64,000 bases of DNA. Origin: a bacterium (GTDB lineage: Bacteria > Zixibacteria > MSB-5A5 > GN15 > FEB-12). A model generated the notes under the pieces. The model did not search any database, was not told the origin of the DNA, and worked only from the letters and a program-made list of their open reading frames with translations. The stretch covers positions 372,001 through 436,000 of the forward strand of contig JAHLKV010000003.1 in assembly GCA_020444475.1 (NCBI GenBank). Direction: 5' to 3'. The translations under genes and the position numbers were made by a program. The stretch's first letter is position 1. Every line of letters starts with the position of its first letter. Positions 34,440-42,933 of this stretch are shown piece by piece.

Positions 34440-35876
34440 TCATTCAGTCTTGACGTTTACGAACATCGTCTTGTTGTTCCGCCAGACAAAAAAGACAACC
34501 TCCGAAGGATCCTTCTCCAACAATGCTTCGAGCGCAACTTTCGCTTCGTCTACCGAGTTCACTTCCGAGGCGCCGATTCGCTGAACCACGTCACCGATTC
34601 GCAAACCGCCGATATTCGCCAGACCGCCGGGTTCCAACTCGGACACCACGACGCCGCTGAACTCTTCCGGCTCGACATTGTACAGCATGTAATCGGTGAA
34701 TACCAGGTCGCGAACCTTGATCTCGAGCTTGTCATTCTCGTATTCCTCGGCATCGGTAGCCGCGATTGGCGCCTTGCCGAGTATGGCGGTGACATTGGTG
34801 GTGTCAACCAGATCGTCGCCGGTCCGAATCACCGTAAACTCCACCGGTGTATCCGGTCCCATCTCTGAAATGCGACGCTGGAAAACGGGCAGTTTTTCCT
34901 CGGTGTCGACCTCGATAGCCTGACCGTTGACATCGATCAGAATATCACCGACCTTCAGGCCGGCCACATCAGCTGGCGAGCCGGTCATGACTTCGTTAAC
35001 GATTATGCCACCACCGGCTTCGATATTGAAAAACTCCTGAATGTCCCTGGTCAGCGCCTGAAGCGTAATTCCCAGCCAGCCGCGCACAATCTGTCCTTTC
35101 ACCGGCGGGTCGGCCACTAACTGGGCAATCTTGTCGGCGCCGATCAGGCCCATGATCGGGAAATCATCGCCACCGAAAGAACGCATCGAACCATCCGCAC
35201 TCCCCGATGCCGGATCAGGAAGCATACCCAGTACGCCGAGCGGATTGAGATTCTGATCGAACAGCACCGAGACCAGCTCGTGCGGTCCGAAACCGACGAT
35301 CATCGGAAACTTCTCTGGCATCTCGATCACCGTCGACACCATGCCGATATCGGCCCCGACTCGAGGCGATACGAACTCCGGCAGCAGATAGTACAGCGCC
35401 ACCCAGTCCCCGGTGCTCAGGCTTGCCTTATTGCTGAACTTGCAGTAAGGAAACTCGGTGCCGGTCGAGTCTACAATCCTTGCCATCCCGATCTTCGTAT
35501 ACCGGTCGTTCCCGATATACTCTCCTTCGTACGTGGTGGAGCCATCGAGCGTCTTGAATTCGATCCGCGTCGGCGTCGACTTGATCGAAAACGAAGAAAA
35601 CGTATTGAACGGATCGGATAAATCGAGCGTCGTCCCATCGAATACCACCAGCCCGTCCTTGCTTACCACCGTCGCCAGCAACGTGATCTCCTGCTCCGTC
35701 GTCTGCATCCCGAACGACAACTCGAGCTTCATTTCCATCACCAGGCTGTACTGCTCGACCTGCTTGCTGAGACGTCCGAAATCGAAATCGGTCGTTATCG
35801 CATTCGCCGGGGAGGCCGCCGCACCAAGGCCGAGGATCGCCAGCGCAACCGCAACTATGACACTTCTACCCTTCAA
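34440..35876 (-). CDS. HtrA-like protein without catalytic triad, two PDZ domains
   Basis: The 478-residue protein has a signal peptide (ending near SPANA), an N-terminal beta region of HtrA protease layout, and two PDZ domains (about 275-370 and 390-478; AGGGIIVNEVMTGSPADVAGLKVGDILIDVNG-like carboxylate loops). The expected NxHV becomes GLVVFDGTT, and no GNSGG motif exists, so it should not be a protease. It starts at TTG 35874-35876 inside the end of the active HtrA gene (11-base overlap) with GAGGAT just upstream, so the two are translated together. A role as a binding partner or regulator of the active protease is inference. Confidence 0.75.
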   Translation of the reverse strand: MKGRSVIVAVALAILGLGAAASPANAITTDFDFGRLSKQVEQYSLVMEMKLELSFGMQTTEQEITLLATVVSKDGLVVFDGTTLDLSDPFNTFSSFSIKSTPTRIEFKTLDGSTTYEGEYIGNDRYTKIGMARIVDSTGTEFPYCKFSNKASLSTGDWVALYYLLPEFVSPRVGADIGMVSTVIEMPEKFPMIVGFGPHELVSVLFDQNLNPLGVLGMLPDPASGSADGSMRSFGGDDFPIMGLIGADKIAQLVADPPVKGQIVRGWLGITLQALTRDIQEFFNIEAGGGIIVNEVMTGSPADVAGLKVGDILIDVNGQAIEVDTEEKLPVFQRRISEMGPDTPVEFTVIRTGDDLVDTTNVTAILGKAPIAATDAEEYENDKLEIKVRDLVFTDYMLYNVEPEEFSGVVVSELEPGGLANIGGLRIGDVVQRIGASEVNSVDEAKVALEALLEKDPSEVVFFVWRNNKTMFVNVKTE

Positions 35877-37236
35877 GCGTATCCTCCTCGTTCTTGTCCA
35901 GATTGAGTACCACCAGACGGATTGCGCCACCACGACGGGTTGTCAGAAGTATCTTCCCCGTCTGCTCCGACAATTCACCATAGCGCGTGATGAAGTCACC
36001 GAGATCCTGCACCGGCACCTTGTTGATCTGCGTGATCACATCCCCCGAGCGAAGCCCGCCCACATCAGCGGAACTCACCCGCTTGACACCGGTCACGAAC
36101 ACGCCCAGCGAATCGCGAAGCTGATTGTCGATCTTCATCTGCCGGGTGATTCCTTTCACCGTGAAACCCCAGTCTGAGACTTCGAAATCCTCCCCCTGCA
36201 GATCACCAAGCTCGCGCGTCGTCACCGTAAACGTGTATTCTTCTTCATCGCGAAGCACCGTCAGCGTGATCTCGCTGCCGGACGGACGCGAGGCGATATT
36301 GTTGTAGAACACGGGAAGCTCTTCGAGAAAACGGGCCGACACCGGCTCGCCGTCAACCGACAGGATAATATCACCGGCCTTTATGAAGCTCTCCTCCGCC
36401 GGGGAACCGGGATCGATCGAAGAAACCAGCACGCCGCGATTGCGATCGGAACCGAAATAGTCCTCCAGCTCCTGAAGCGCCTGGCAGTGCACGCCGATCC
36501 AGCTGCGATGCACTTTGCCGTCGGCGATGATCGCCTCGGTCACCCTCTTGACGATATTTATGGGAATAGCGAACCCGATATTGTTTGCGAACAACGTCGC
36601 CCGCGAGTTGATCCCTATCACGCGACCGTCGAGATCAACCAGCGGCCCGCCCGAGTTGCCCGGATTGATCGCCGCATCGGTCTGTATCCACAAATTGTAT
36701 CGCCCTGTCCGCTCCCCACTGGGAAGACGTACATCGGAACTAAAATACCGATCCTTCGTTGATACCACCCCCGAAGAAACGGAGCGCGACAGCGACAGCG
36801 GCGACCCCATCGCCAGCACCTGCTCTCCAACCTGGACGGAATCGGAATTGCCGAACTCGGCTACCGGAATCCCGTCGGGATGATTGCTCAGATCGAGCTT
36901 GATAACAGCGATATCGGTCGGCGGATCACCACCCACGTACTCGGCCTGCACCTGCTCCTTATCCCACAGCGTACAGATTATCCGGGCGGCCTTGCCGGCG
37001 ACATGATAATTCGTCACCACATAGCCGTCGGGATGGAAAATGACTCCCGATCCGATAACAGCCTGTTTCTTCAGCTCACCGGTGTTGTAATCCTTCACCA
37101 CCGGCTGTATGTGCACGAGCGCCGGATAGACCCGGTCCCGGGCGCGGTAGATCTTTTCCTGCGTTGCCTGCGACCGCGCCTGTCCGGCCAGCATCAACAC
37201 CGACAAAGCTGCAGTCACCACCAGTATTCGTTTCAT
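35866..37236 (-). CDS. periplasmic HtrA-type serine protease with two PDZ domains
   Basis: The 456-residue protein has a signal peptide (about 1-22), an S1C domain with His78 in TNYHVA, Asp108 in PTDIAVIK and Ser195 in NPGNSGGPL, and two PDZ domains (about 245-340 and 345-440). It should degrade or check folding of envelope proteins. It is the first gene of a two-gene unit with the inactive homologue, after the terminator of the ECF sigma block. AAGGAG lies before the ATG. Confidence 0.92.
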   Translation of the reverse strand: MKRILVVTAALSVLMLAGQARSQATQEKIYRARDRVYPALVHIQPVVKDYNTGELKKQAVIGSGVIFHPDGYVVTNYHVAGKAARIICTLWDKEQVQAEYVGGDPPTDIAVIKLDLSNHPDGIPVAEFGNSDSVQVGEQVLAMGSPLSLSRSVSSGVVSTKDRYFSSDVRLPSGERTGRYNLWIQTDAAINPGNSGGPLVDLDGRVIGINSRATLFANNIGFAIPINIVKRVTEAIIADGKVHRSWIGVHCQALQELEDYFGSDRNRGVLVSSIDPGSPAEESFIKAGDIILSVDGEPVSARFLEELPVFYNNIASRPSGSEITLTVLRDEEEYTFTVTTRELGDLQGEDFEVSDWGFTVKGITRQMKIDNQLRDSLGVFVTGVKRVSSADVGGLRSGDVITQINKVPVQDLGDFITRYGELSEQTGKILLTTRRGGAIRLVVLNLDKNEEDTLEG

Positions 37237-37264
37237 GTAGTCTCCTTACAGGTCAGCCTATCGC

Positions 37265-37294
37265 TTTATAACGCCGGACACTCGGTTTGGTTCA
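37265..37294 (-). promoter_or_regulatory. candidate promoter of the HtrA pair, possibly ECF-type
   Basis: On the minus strand, TATAAA (37265-37270) sits about 20 bases before the predicted leader. No TTGAC is present; instead TGAACC precedes it, followed about 16 bases later by CGTTATA, similar to the GAAC/CGTT layout of ECF promoters. The assignment is weak. Confidence 0.3.
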
Positions 37295-37382
37295 TTGGCT
37301 CAGGGAGAACGCCCGGTCTGTAGTCAGTATATGGACGGTATCGACCGACAAACAAGCTTTGAAACACCCGGCAACCGGAACC

Positions 37383-37416
37383 AGAAAGGCCGCCCGACAG
37401 AAGCGCCGGACGGCCT
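37383..37416 (-). terminator. intrinsic terminator of the ECF sigma block
   Basis: Read on the minus strand, the hairpin AGGCCGTCCGG...GTCGGGCGGCCT is followed by TTCTGG. It shares its stem with the terminator at 17334. Confidence 0.75.
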
Positions 37417-37441
37417 AAGTCATTTCTGCAGTCACGTTCGA

Positions 37442-38299
37442 CTAACGGGCTCGAATATCAACCGATCCCATCCCGACATCGAGCCGGATCGTCAACCGAT
37501 CCCTGGCATCCTCAAACCCCGCGGTCTCCCAGATGCCCGACGACACCTTGCGAACATCGAGATCGTCGAAATCGACCGATGAAAACCAGCCGCTGTCGTC
37601 GGTCTCGATCCGCACCGCATACCCCTCCGGAACGACAATGTCAGCCGACCCCATCCCGATATCGAAATCAGCCACCGACTCACCGTGCAGTTCGCCGCGA
37701 AAGTCGACATCAAGCGACGCCGCTCCGCAATCGACACTCAAGTACTCGAAATTGGCATTCCCCAGCTTGTTGAACTCAATGGAAGAGGCTCCGACATCGA
37801 TACTGATCTCGCGCAACCGCTCCGGGTTCGGCTTCGAAAACTCCACCAGCCCCGATGCCGCCCCGATATCCATCTTCAACTCGGTCAACGGCACCCCCCC
37901 CAGATCGATCTCCGCATCACAGGCGCCGATCTCGAAATGCAGCTCAGTCGGAAGCTTGTCCGTCAGCGTCAGCTCCCACGAATTCTCAATGTTGTCGACA
38001 TTGCCACGCTTGCGAAGGTCACTCTCCAGATAAAGCTCACCTACTCCGTCGCGAACATGGTAACTAACATCGTACGCAACCTTGTCCGGCTCATACGTGA
38101 CGTTCAGGATGGCAGCTTCGTCGATACTCGCCGGCCGAATGAGGAGCTCACCGGCGCCAAACTCACATTCGATATACAGCGACCTGGCATCCTGCGCATC
38201 AACCTTCTCCGTCGCTTTCTCGATTTCCCCCGCCATCGCAACGCTGCCCGCCAGCATCAGAAACAGCCCTGCGGCAAGGCACAGCTTTCCTCGCATCAT
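37442..38299 (-). CDS. exported toast-rack/LiaF-like beta-solenoid protein
   Basis: The 285-residue protein has a signal peptide ending near AMAGE. The mature part alternates short beta strands with recurring units (IECEFGAGELLIRP, MDIGAASGLVEFSK, IDVGASSIEFNKLG, VDCGAASLDVDF, FDIGMGSADIVVP, LDVGMGSVDIRAR), the right-handed beta pattern of toast-rack and DUF4097-like proteins linked to envelope stress. I chose ATG 38299, about seven bases after AGAGAGG. It is the last gene of the block led by the ECF sigma factor and is followed by a terminator. Confidence 0.75.
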   Translation of the reverse strand: MMRGKLCLAAGLFLMLAGSVAMAGEIEKATEKVDAQDARSLYIECEFGAGELLIRPASIDEAAILNVTYEPDKVAYDVSYHVRDGVGELYLESDLRKRGNVDNIENSWELTLTDKLPTELHFEIGACDAEIDLGGVPLTELKMDIGAASGLVEFSKPNPERLREISIDVGASSIEFNKLGNANFEYLSVDCGAASLDVDFRGELHGESVADFDIGMGSADIVVPEGYAVRIETDDSGWFSSVDFDDLDVRKVSSGIWETAGFEDARDRLTIRLDVGMGSVDIRAR

Positions 38300-38357
38300 C
38301 AATACACCTCTCTTCGTATTGTTACTACTCCCACCCTCTTGTGTACGAAAAAAACGA

Positions 38358-39710
38358 CTAATCGTTGCCTGGAGAAAGCGGCGACGATCCCGGGGGGCGG
38401 TGCGAAGGTGGTGGCGTGGGGGGCGGCCCGACTACGGGCGGCGCCTTGGGAATCGGCGGCGGCTCGGGAGGGCTTTCGGGGTGGACGGCCTGACGGTCGC
38501 GATAGCTGACATACGGTCGGAATCCGAACCGCGTCAAAAACGCCGCCCCCAGACCCGAACAGACCGGATACAAACTTCCCGCCGTCACCAGTACCAGCAG
38601 GACCGTTCCAATCGTGTTCGTCGTCGGATCGGGCGAACCGAACAAAAACGCTACCAGCAGCCAGGTTGCCGCAAACAGCGTCACACCCAGCAGCGACTGG
38701 AACATCAGCGACTGCTTCCGTCCGAACAACCGAAGCATCAGTCGGTTAATAACGCGATTGCCGAACGTGATCACACCCAGCGAAATAGCAGCCAGATAAG
38801 CGAACGGGATGGCCACCGAAATGACAATACCAATAATCGTGACCGCAAAGACAATCATCGCCGGTCCCATCAACAGCAACAGGAGCAGACCAAGCGCGAA
38901 ACTTCGAAGTTGATAGCTGCTGACACACGACTGGATATTTCGGAACTGGCGAGGCGCCAGTGAGACCAGCACAAACGTGAAGACCAGCCAGAAGGCAAAT
39001 ACGCCGATTACCACCCACATATATTCGGCGGAGATATCCTGCAACACCCGCATCGGATTGCTCGTCTCGGAAATCTCACCCAGAACGATCCCCCCCTCTT
39101 CGACATCGATCTCCGGCGCATAAATGCTGCCGTCAACCCGCCCGTGCGGCGTCACCAGCACCCGCTGCAACGATCGAATATTCCCCTTCACCCATCCCTG
39201 AACCACCACCCTGCCGGTGGCGTTGATGTCGCCGGTCACGACATTCTCGTAACTGACATTGACGTACGAGGCTACCGCTTTCAGCTCCAGCGTATCGGTA
39301 CACCGCTCGTTTACCGGACGACCGATATCGGCATCGGGCAGATCCCCCCCCGGCAAATCACCCTCCACGAACTCATCCGTCTGGAAATCATAGCTCCACC
39401 GGTTGCCCAGCGTGTCATAGGCGATCACGCGCTCGGGAGACAACTCGATCTCATTGAACAGGACCTCCCCCGGCTTGGTACGACGAGCCTTCGATGAATC
39501 GGAAAACCACTCCACACTCCCTGTATCTTCGGGAGCGGGACTAAACTCAATTTCTGCGTTGGAGGATTCGGCAGCCTCGGCAGAGACTGAAACCGAGGCG
39601 GGCGCCGGTGCGTCTGATTCGGCCGGAGCCGCCAGTGCCATACCGGCCGCTGGCAGCAAGACAACTGCAGAGAAAACGAGTATGCGCGCTACATCCTGCA
39701 TCCTGGCCAC
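38358..39710 (-). CDS. exported polymer-forming (bactofilin-like) domain protein with membrane segments
   Basis: The 450-residue protein has a signal peptide, a Ser/Ala/Glu-rich linker, and a beta-helical polymer-forming region (about 155-215: VVTGDINATGRVVVQGWVKGN, GRVDGSIYAPEIDVEEGG). About four or five membrane spans follow (about 230-400) and a proline-rich tail (PPPIPKAPPVVGPPPTPPP). The layout suggests an envelope scaffold whose beta-helix faces the periplasm. The start could be GTG 39710 or ATG 39701; AGGA upstream fits either. It lies between the DUF4097-like and toast-rack-like genes in the ECF block. Confidence 0.75.
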   Translation of the reverse strand: MARMQDVARILVFSAVVLLPAAGMALAAPAESDAPAPASVSVSAEAAESSNAEIEFSPAPEDTGSVEWFSDSSKARRTKPGEVLFNEIELSPERVIAYDTLGNRWSYDFQTDEFVEGDLPGGDLPDADIGRPVNERCTDTLELKAVASYVNVSYENVVTGDINATGRVVVQGWVKGNIRSLQRVLVTPHGRVDGSIYAPEIDVEEGGIVLGEISETSNPMRVLQDISAEYMWVVIGVFAFWLVFTFVLVSLAPRQFRNIQSCVSSYQLRSFALGLLLLLLMGPAMIVFAVTIIGIVISVAIPFAYLAAISLGVITFGNRVINRLMLRLFGRKQSLMFQSLLGVTLFAATWLLVAFLFGSPDPTTNTIGTVLLVLVTAGSLYPVCSGLGAAFLTRFGFRPYVSYRDRQAVHPESPPEPPPIPKAPPVVGPPPTPPPSHRPPGSSPLSPGND

Positions 39711-39750
39711 ATCCTATGCGACCCGCGCGGGAACAGTCCCGTTCGGTCGA

Positions 39751-40716
39751 TCAGAACTGGGCGACGGTCACGTCGCCCGATCCCGAAACGAGGTTTACGT
39801 TGACACCGCCGACTCCGAATCGTCCCACCACTCCCTGGCGTGAATACTTCTCGATCGAAATCGGCACGTCCGTCTGAATCTCTCCCAGCTCGGAAGAGAT
39901 ATGAAGCAGCCCCGACGCCGTCACCGGGACCAGAAATTCTATATTGCCCGACTGGGTTTCCACGAAGAAATCCCGGTTGCTCTCAAGATTGGTGCGGATC
40001 GTCACCGGTCCGGTCCGCGTCACGATATCCAGCGCCCCGGTCTCCTGAAGTATGTCGATCTTCGCCGACAGCGACTTCACCCGCACATCCCCCTCAACCC
40101 ACTTCAGTGCAATCTCACCAAGTGGCTGACGCACCTCAACCGGCCCGAACAACAACTCCCCTTTGGTCGATCCGGAGCCGTTGTCTATCTGGATCTCCCC
40201 CTGGACGGTGTTCAGATCGATAGCGCCGTCGGAACACGAAATCGTCACGTCGCCGGTGACATTGTTGATCCTGATCGGGCCCGACGTACTCGTGATGATC
40301 AGATTGGTCCGCTCGGGTACCGTGATATGAAACTCCACGACCCCTTCGGCAGTGCGATTGCCGTTGCCGATCAGCTTATCCCAGAAGTCCGGATTGTAGT
40401 CGGCGATTTTGAGATATGCCGTCGTAAGGTCGATCCGGTCGTCGGACTCCTCGGTCTTCAACTTGATATGATCCGCCACGATCGCCGCCTGATCCATCCC
40501 GACCGCATCGACCACCTTCACCAGCTCGACCTCAATCCGATCGGTCGGCTCGCCGGTGATACTGATACTGCCGGAGACAATCGTCAGAGCCAGCGTGACA
40601 GGGCCGTCCGGCTCGAACGTCTCGTGCTGCGTAAACCGATGCTCCTTGGCTATCGCGGGAGAGAGAAGCAGAAGCGACGCCAGCAGCGGAACAACAAAAA
40701 TCCTGCGCATGCTCAC
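39751..40716 (-). CDS. exported DUF4097-type beta-repeat protein
   Basis: The 321-residue protein has a signal peptide ending near AIAKE. The mature part has repeats of the DUF4097 beta-solenoid kind: VSGSISITGE, TSGPIRINNVTGDVTISCSDGAIDLNTVQG, TGPVTIRTNL, SGNIEFLVPV and GSGDVTVAQF. Function is not known; such proteins often sit beside sigma or anti-sigma genes. It starts 23 bases after the ECF sigma stop. No membrane anti-sigma factor is present, so this protein or the next may have that role (inference). Confidence 0.78.
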   Translation of the reverse strand: MSMRRIFVVPLLASLLLLSPAIAKEHRFTQHETFEPDGPVTLALTIVSGSISITGEPTDRIEVELVKVVDAVGMDQAAIVADHIKLKTEESDDRIDLTTAYLKIADYNPDFWDKLIGNGNRTAEGVVEFHITVPERTNLIITSTSGPIRINNVTGDVTISCSDGAIDLNTVQGEIQIDNGSGSTKGELLFGPVEVRQPLGEIALKWVEGDVRVKSLSAKIDILQETGALDIVTRTGPVTIRTNLESNRDFFVETQSGNIEFLVPVTASGLLHISSELGEIQTDVPISIEKYSRQGVVGRFGVGGVNVNLVSGSGDVTVAQF

Positions 40717-40739
40717 CTATCCTGATGCCGGCGGGGTGG

Positions 40740-41300
40740 TTAGAGGTGTCGAAGCTTCTTCTTGAGCAGCTCGCGGGCACGGAATATCCGCGCTTTGACC
40801 GTCCCGACCGGTATACCAAGTAAGTCGGCGATTTCCTCGTATGATTTATCTTCCTTGTGACGGAAGACAATCACCTCCTGGTACTTCTTCGGCAACGAGT
40901 TGATCGCCTCTTCGATACTGAAGCGCTGCTCTTTGCGGACCAGGTCCCGCTCCGGATGATACGAATAGTCCGGAACTTCGATCTCCAGCGTCCCATCTCG
41001 AGTCTCCATCGGCCGATCGAGCGACAGCGCCTGAATCCGGCGCTTGCGAAGATAATCGATCGATGCGTTTGCGGCGATCTTGTACAGCCAGGTGGAGAAG
41101 CGATACTCCGAACGATAGCTGGCCAGGGACGAAAACGCTTTCATGAACGTCTCTTGCACGAGATCGTTCGCCGCCTCGTCATTGCGGACTATCTTATTGA
41201 TGATATGAAAGATAGCCGCCTTGTGCTGATTCACGAGGGCGGTGTAGGCCTTTTGGTCTCCGGCCAGCGCACTGGCTATAAGCTTCTCGTCGTCGTGCAA
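40740..41300 (-). CDS. ECF-type RNA polymerase sigma factor
   Basis: The 186-residue factor has region 2 (DLVQETFMKAFSSLASYRSEYRFSTWLYKIAANASIDYLRKR) and region 4 (LPKKYQEVIVFRHKEDKSYEEIADLLGIPVGTVKARIFRARELL) and no region 3, so it is an RpoE-like ECF factor. It starts at TTG with AAGG upstream. It leads a block of three exported beta-rich proteins, which suggests control of an envelope response. The cognate anti-sigma factor is not obvious. Confidence 0.92.
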   Translation of the reverse strand: MHDDEKLIASALAGDQKAYTALVNQHKAAIFHIINKIVRNDEAANDLVQETFMKAFSSLASYRSEYRFSTWLYKIAANASIDYLRKRRIQALSLDRPMETRDGTLEIEVPDYSYHPERDLVRKEQRFSIEEAINSLPKKYQEVIVFRHKEDKSYEEIADLLGIPVGTVKARIFRARELLKKKLRHL

Positions 41301-41426
41301 AAAAGACCTTCTTCAGATACGGGTCGCCAAATCATCCGGTTTCAGTATTCCGGCCAATATAACCATTTGTACCGCATAGATAAATCAAAAATCAGGAGGG
41401 GCCCGAGACTCCCCCGGGTCCAGGCC

Positions 41427-41903
41427 TCAGCTGTTTACGTACGACTGGTTGTACGTCTTTCGACGATCATGACTGCGCAAGTCAATCCCATGCTCCAAGT
41501 ACGCCTTCAGGTTCGTCAGGAAAAACACCCAACCGGTCTTGCAGCCCATGTGCATGTGCACCCGAGACTTCGGCGAAGTCGACATGCCGCTCTGCTCCAA
41601 CTCGCAGATCGTTTTCTTCCCGGCCTTCCGGATCCGCACCGTCACCGTCTCTCCTTTGTCGCCGAAAGTGAAAACTACTTTGTTTGGCTTGCGAAACTCC
41701 AGGAACTTCATATCGGCGATATCACCTCCCAGAAACTCAAGATAGTACCTCCCGCCCTTTTTCGGCTCCGACTCGGCCTTTTCGGGAAACCACGCCTGCA
41801 CTTCGTCCGATTCCGTCCAGGCACGGAAGACGCGCGCGGGCGATGCTGCTATCTCAATCCGCAAGACGAACCTGGTCCAGTCATACGAGAAGGGTATCGG
41901 CAT
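41427..41903 (-). CDS. SRPBCC/AHSA1 domain protein
   Basis: The 158-residue cytoplasmic protein has the START-like helix-grip pattern of AHSA1 homologues: IEIAASPARVFRAWTESDEVQAWFP near the N-terminus, then GGRYYLEF and KTGWVFFLTNLKAYLEHG in the long C-terminal helix. These proteins bind small hydrophobic ligands or act in stress responses; no specific ligand can be given. GAGGAA lies about nine bases before the ATG. It is upstream of the ECF gene on the same strand, 126 bases away. Confidence 0.85.
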   Translation of the reverse strand: MPIPFSYDWTRFVLRIEIAASPARVFRAWTESDEVQAWFPEKAESEPKKGGRYYLEFLGGDIADMKFLEFRKPNKVVFTFGDKGETVTVRIRKAGKKTICELEQSGMSTSPKSRVHMHMGCKTGWVFFLTNLKAYLEHGIDLRSHDRRKTYNQSYVNS

Positions 41904-42095
41904 CTTGTCGTTCCTCGTTTTGTATTCATGTCGGAGAGTAGACCTCGCAGAGTTCGGCCGACGCCCCGCCAGCGCCTGCCATATGGTGTCAAATTTTACA
42001 CAATCTTCACAGCGGGTACAAGAGAAAAGCCCGCAGCCTGTTATCAGCCGCCAGCCTCCTGCCTATTAATACAAATAGAATTATCGGGTGAAAGA

Positions 42096-42857
42096 GTGAT
42101 ATACGACTATCCAAAGTACTACGAAGCTGCTTTCTCGTTCCGGGATATAGCCGCCGAGACGGCCTTTATCGCCCACGCCATCGATCGCTATTCGGCCGTC
42201 CCGGTCGAACGAGTCCTCGAAATAGCCTGCGGACCCGCCCCCCACGCCGGTGAGCTGATCCGCCGTGGCTATGCCTACACCGGCATGGACATCAACAGCA
42301 CCATGCTCGAATACGCCGGCATCGCCTGGAAACACCTCAAACCGGAACCGACCTTCTTCAAGGCCAACATGGTCCGGTTCGACTCACGCTTCAAGGCCGA
42401 TTTCGTCTTCGTCATGCTCGGATCGCTCTACCTGAACTCCATCGAAGAAATGCAGTCCCACTTCGACTCCGTCGCCTCGGCCCTCACCCCGGGCGGCCTG
42501 TACTTCCTCGACTGCTGCATCCAGTTCAGCGACATGATGGTCCCCGTCCACTCCAACCGGGTAGTTACCGGCGACCGCGACATATCCATCCAATCCGCGT
42601 TCGACATCAGACTCATCGATCCGGCCAGGCAGATCTACGAAGAGATTTGGCGGGTCGATGTCGATGACAACGGCAAGCACCACACCTTTGAGATGGTCGA
42701 ACACAACAAGGCGATCTACCCGCAGGAGTTCTTGCTGTTCATCAATCAGCACCCCGCCTTCGACTTCGTCGGCTGGTGGGAAGATTGGGACTTCAACCGA
42801 CCCATCACCGTCGGCTGCAACCCCACCCGACCGCTGGCTCTGATCCGTCGCGTCTGA
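42096..42857 (+). CDS. class I SAM-dependent methyltransferase
   Basis: The 253-residue protein begins at GTG 42096 (MIYDYPKYYEAAF). The SAM motifs are VLEIACGPAPHAGELIRRG, YTGMDINSTML and LTPGGLYFLDC. The N-terminal YDYPKYYEAAF is typical of small-molecule methyltransferases. The same frame is open for a further 1.2 kb upstream, but that part lies opposite the ECF and SRPBCC genes and has no coding character. No strong ribosome site is visible. The substrate is unknown. Confidence 0.82.
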   Translation: MIYDYPKYYEAAFSFRDIAAETAFIAHAIDRYSAVPVERVLEIACGPAPHAGELIRRGYAYTGMDINSTMLEYAGIAWKHLKPEPTFFKANMVRFDSRFKADFVFVMLGSLYLNSIEEMQSHFDSVASALTPGGLYFLDCCIQFSDMMVPVHSNRVVTGDRDISIQSAFDIRLIDPARQIYEEIWRVDVDDNGKHHTFEMVEHNKAIYPQEFLLFINQHPAFDFVGWWEDWDFNRPITVGCNPTRPLALIRRV

Positions 42858-42893
42858 GCATCCGGGTCACGACGCAAATCCTCTCTTTTTCCT

Positions 42894-42923
42894 TTGACAT
42901 TCGATTCCGCCCGCACCTAACTG
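42894..42923 (+). promoter_or_regulatory. promoter of the EamA transporter gene, nearly leaderless
   Basis: TTGACA (42894-42899), an 18-base spacer and TAACTG (42918-42923). The predicted start is within about five bases of the ATG at 42934, and no ribosome site is present. Confidence 0.5.
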
Positions 42924-42933
42924 TCTCCATCCT

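Noticed and set aside
40857..42095. Long open frame (about 410 codons) continuous with the methyltransferase at 42096
   Set aside because: It lies opposite the ECF sigma and SRPBCC genes, is rich in Arg, His and Pro, and has no domain. The methyltransferase itself begins at GTG 42096.
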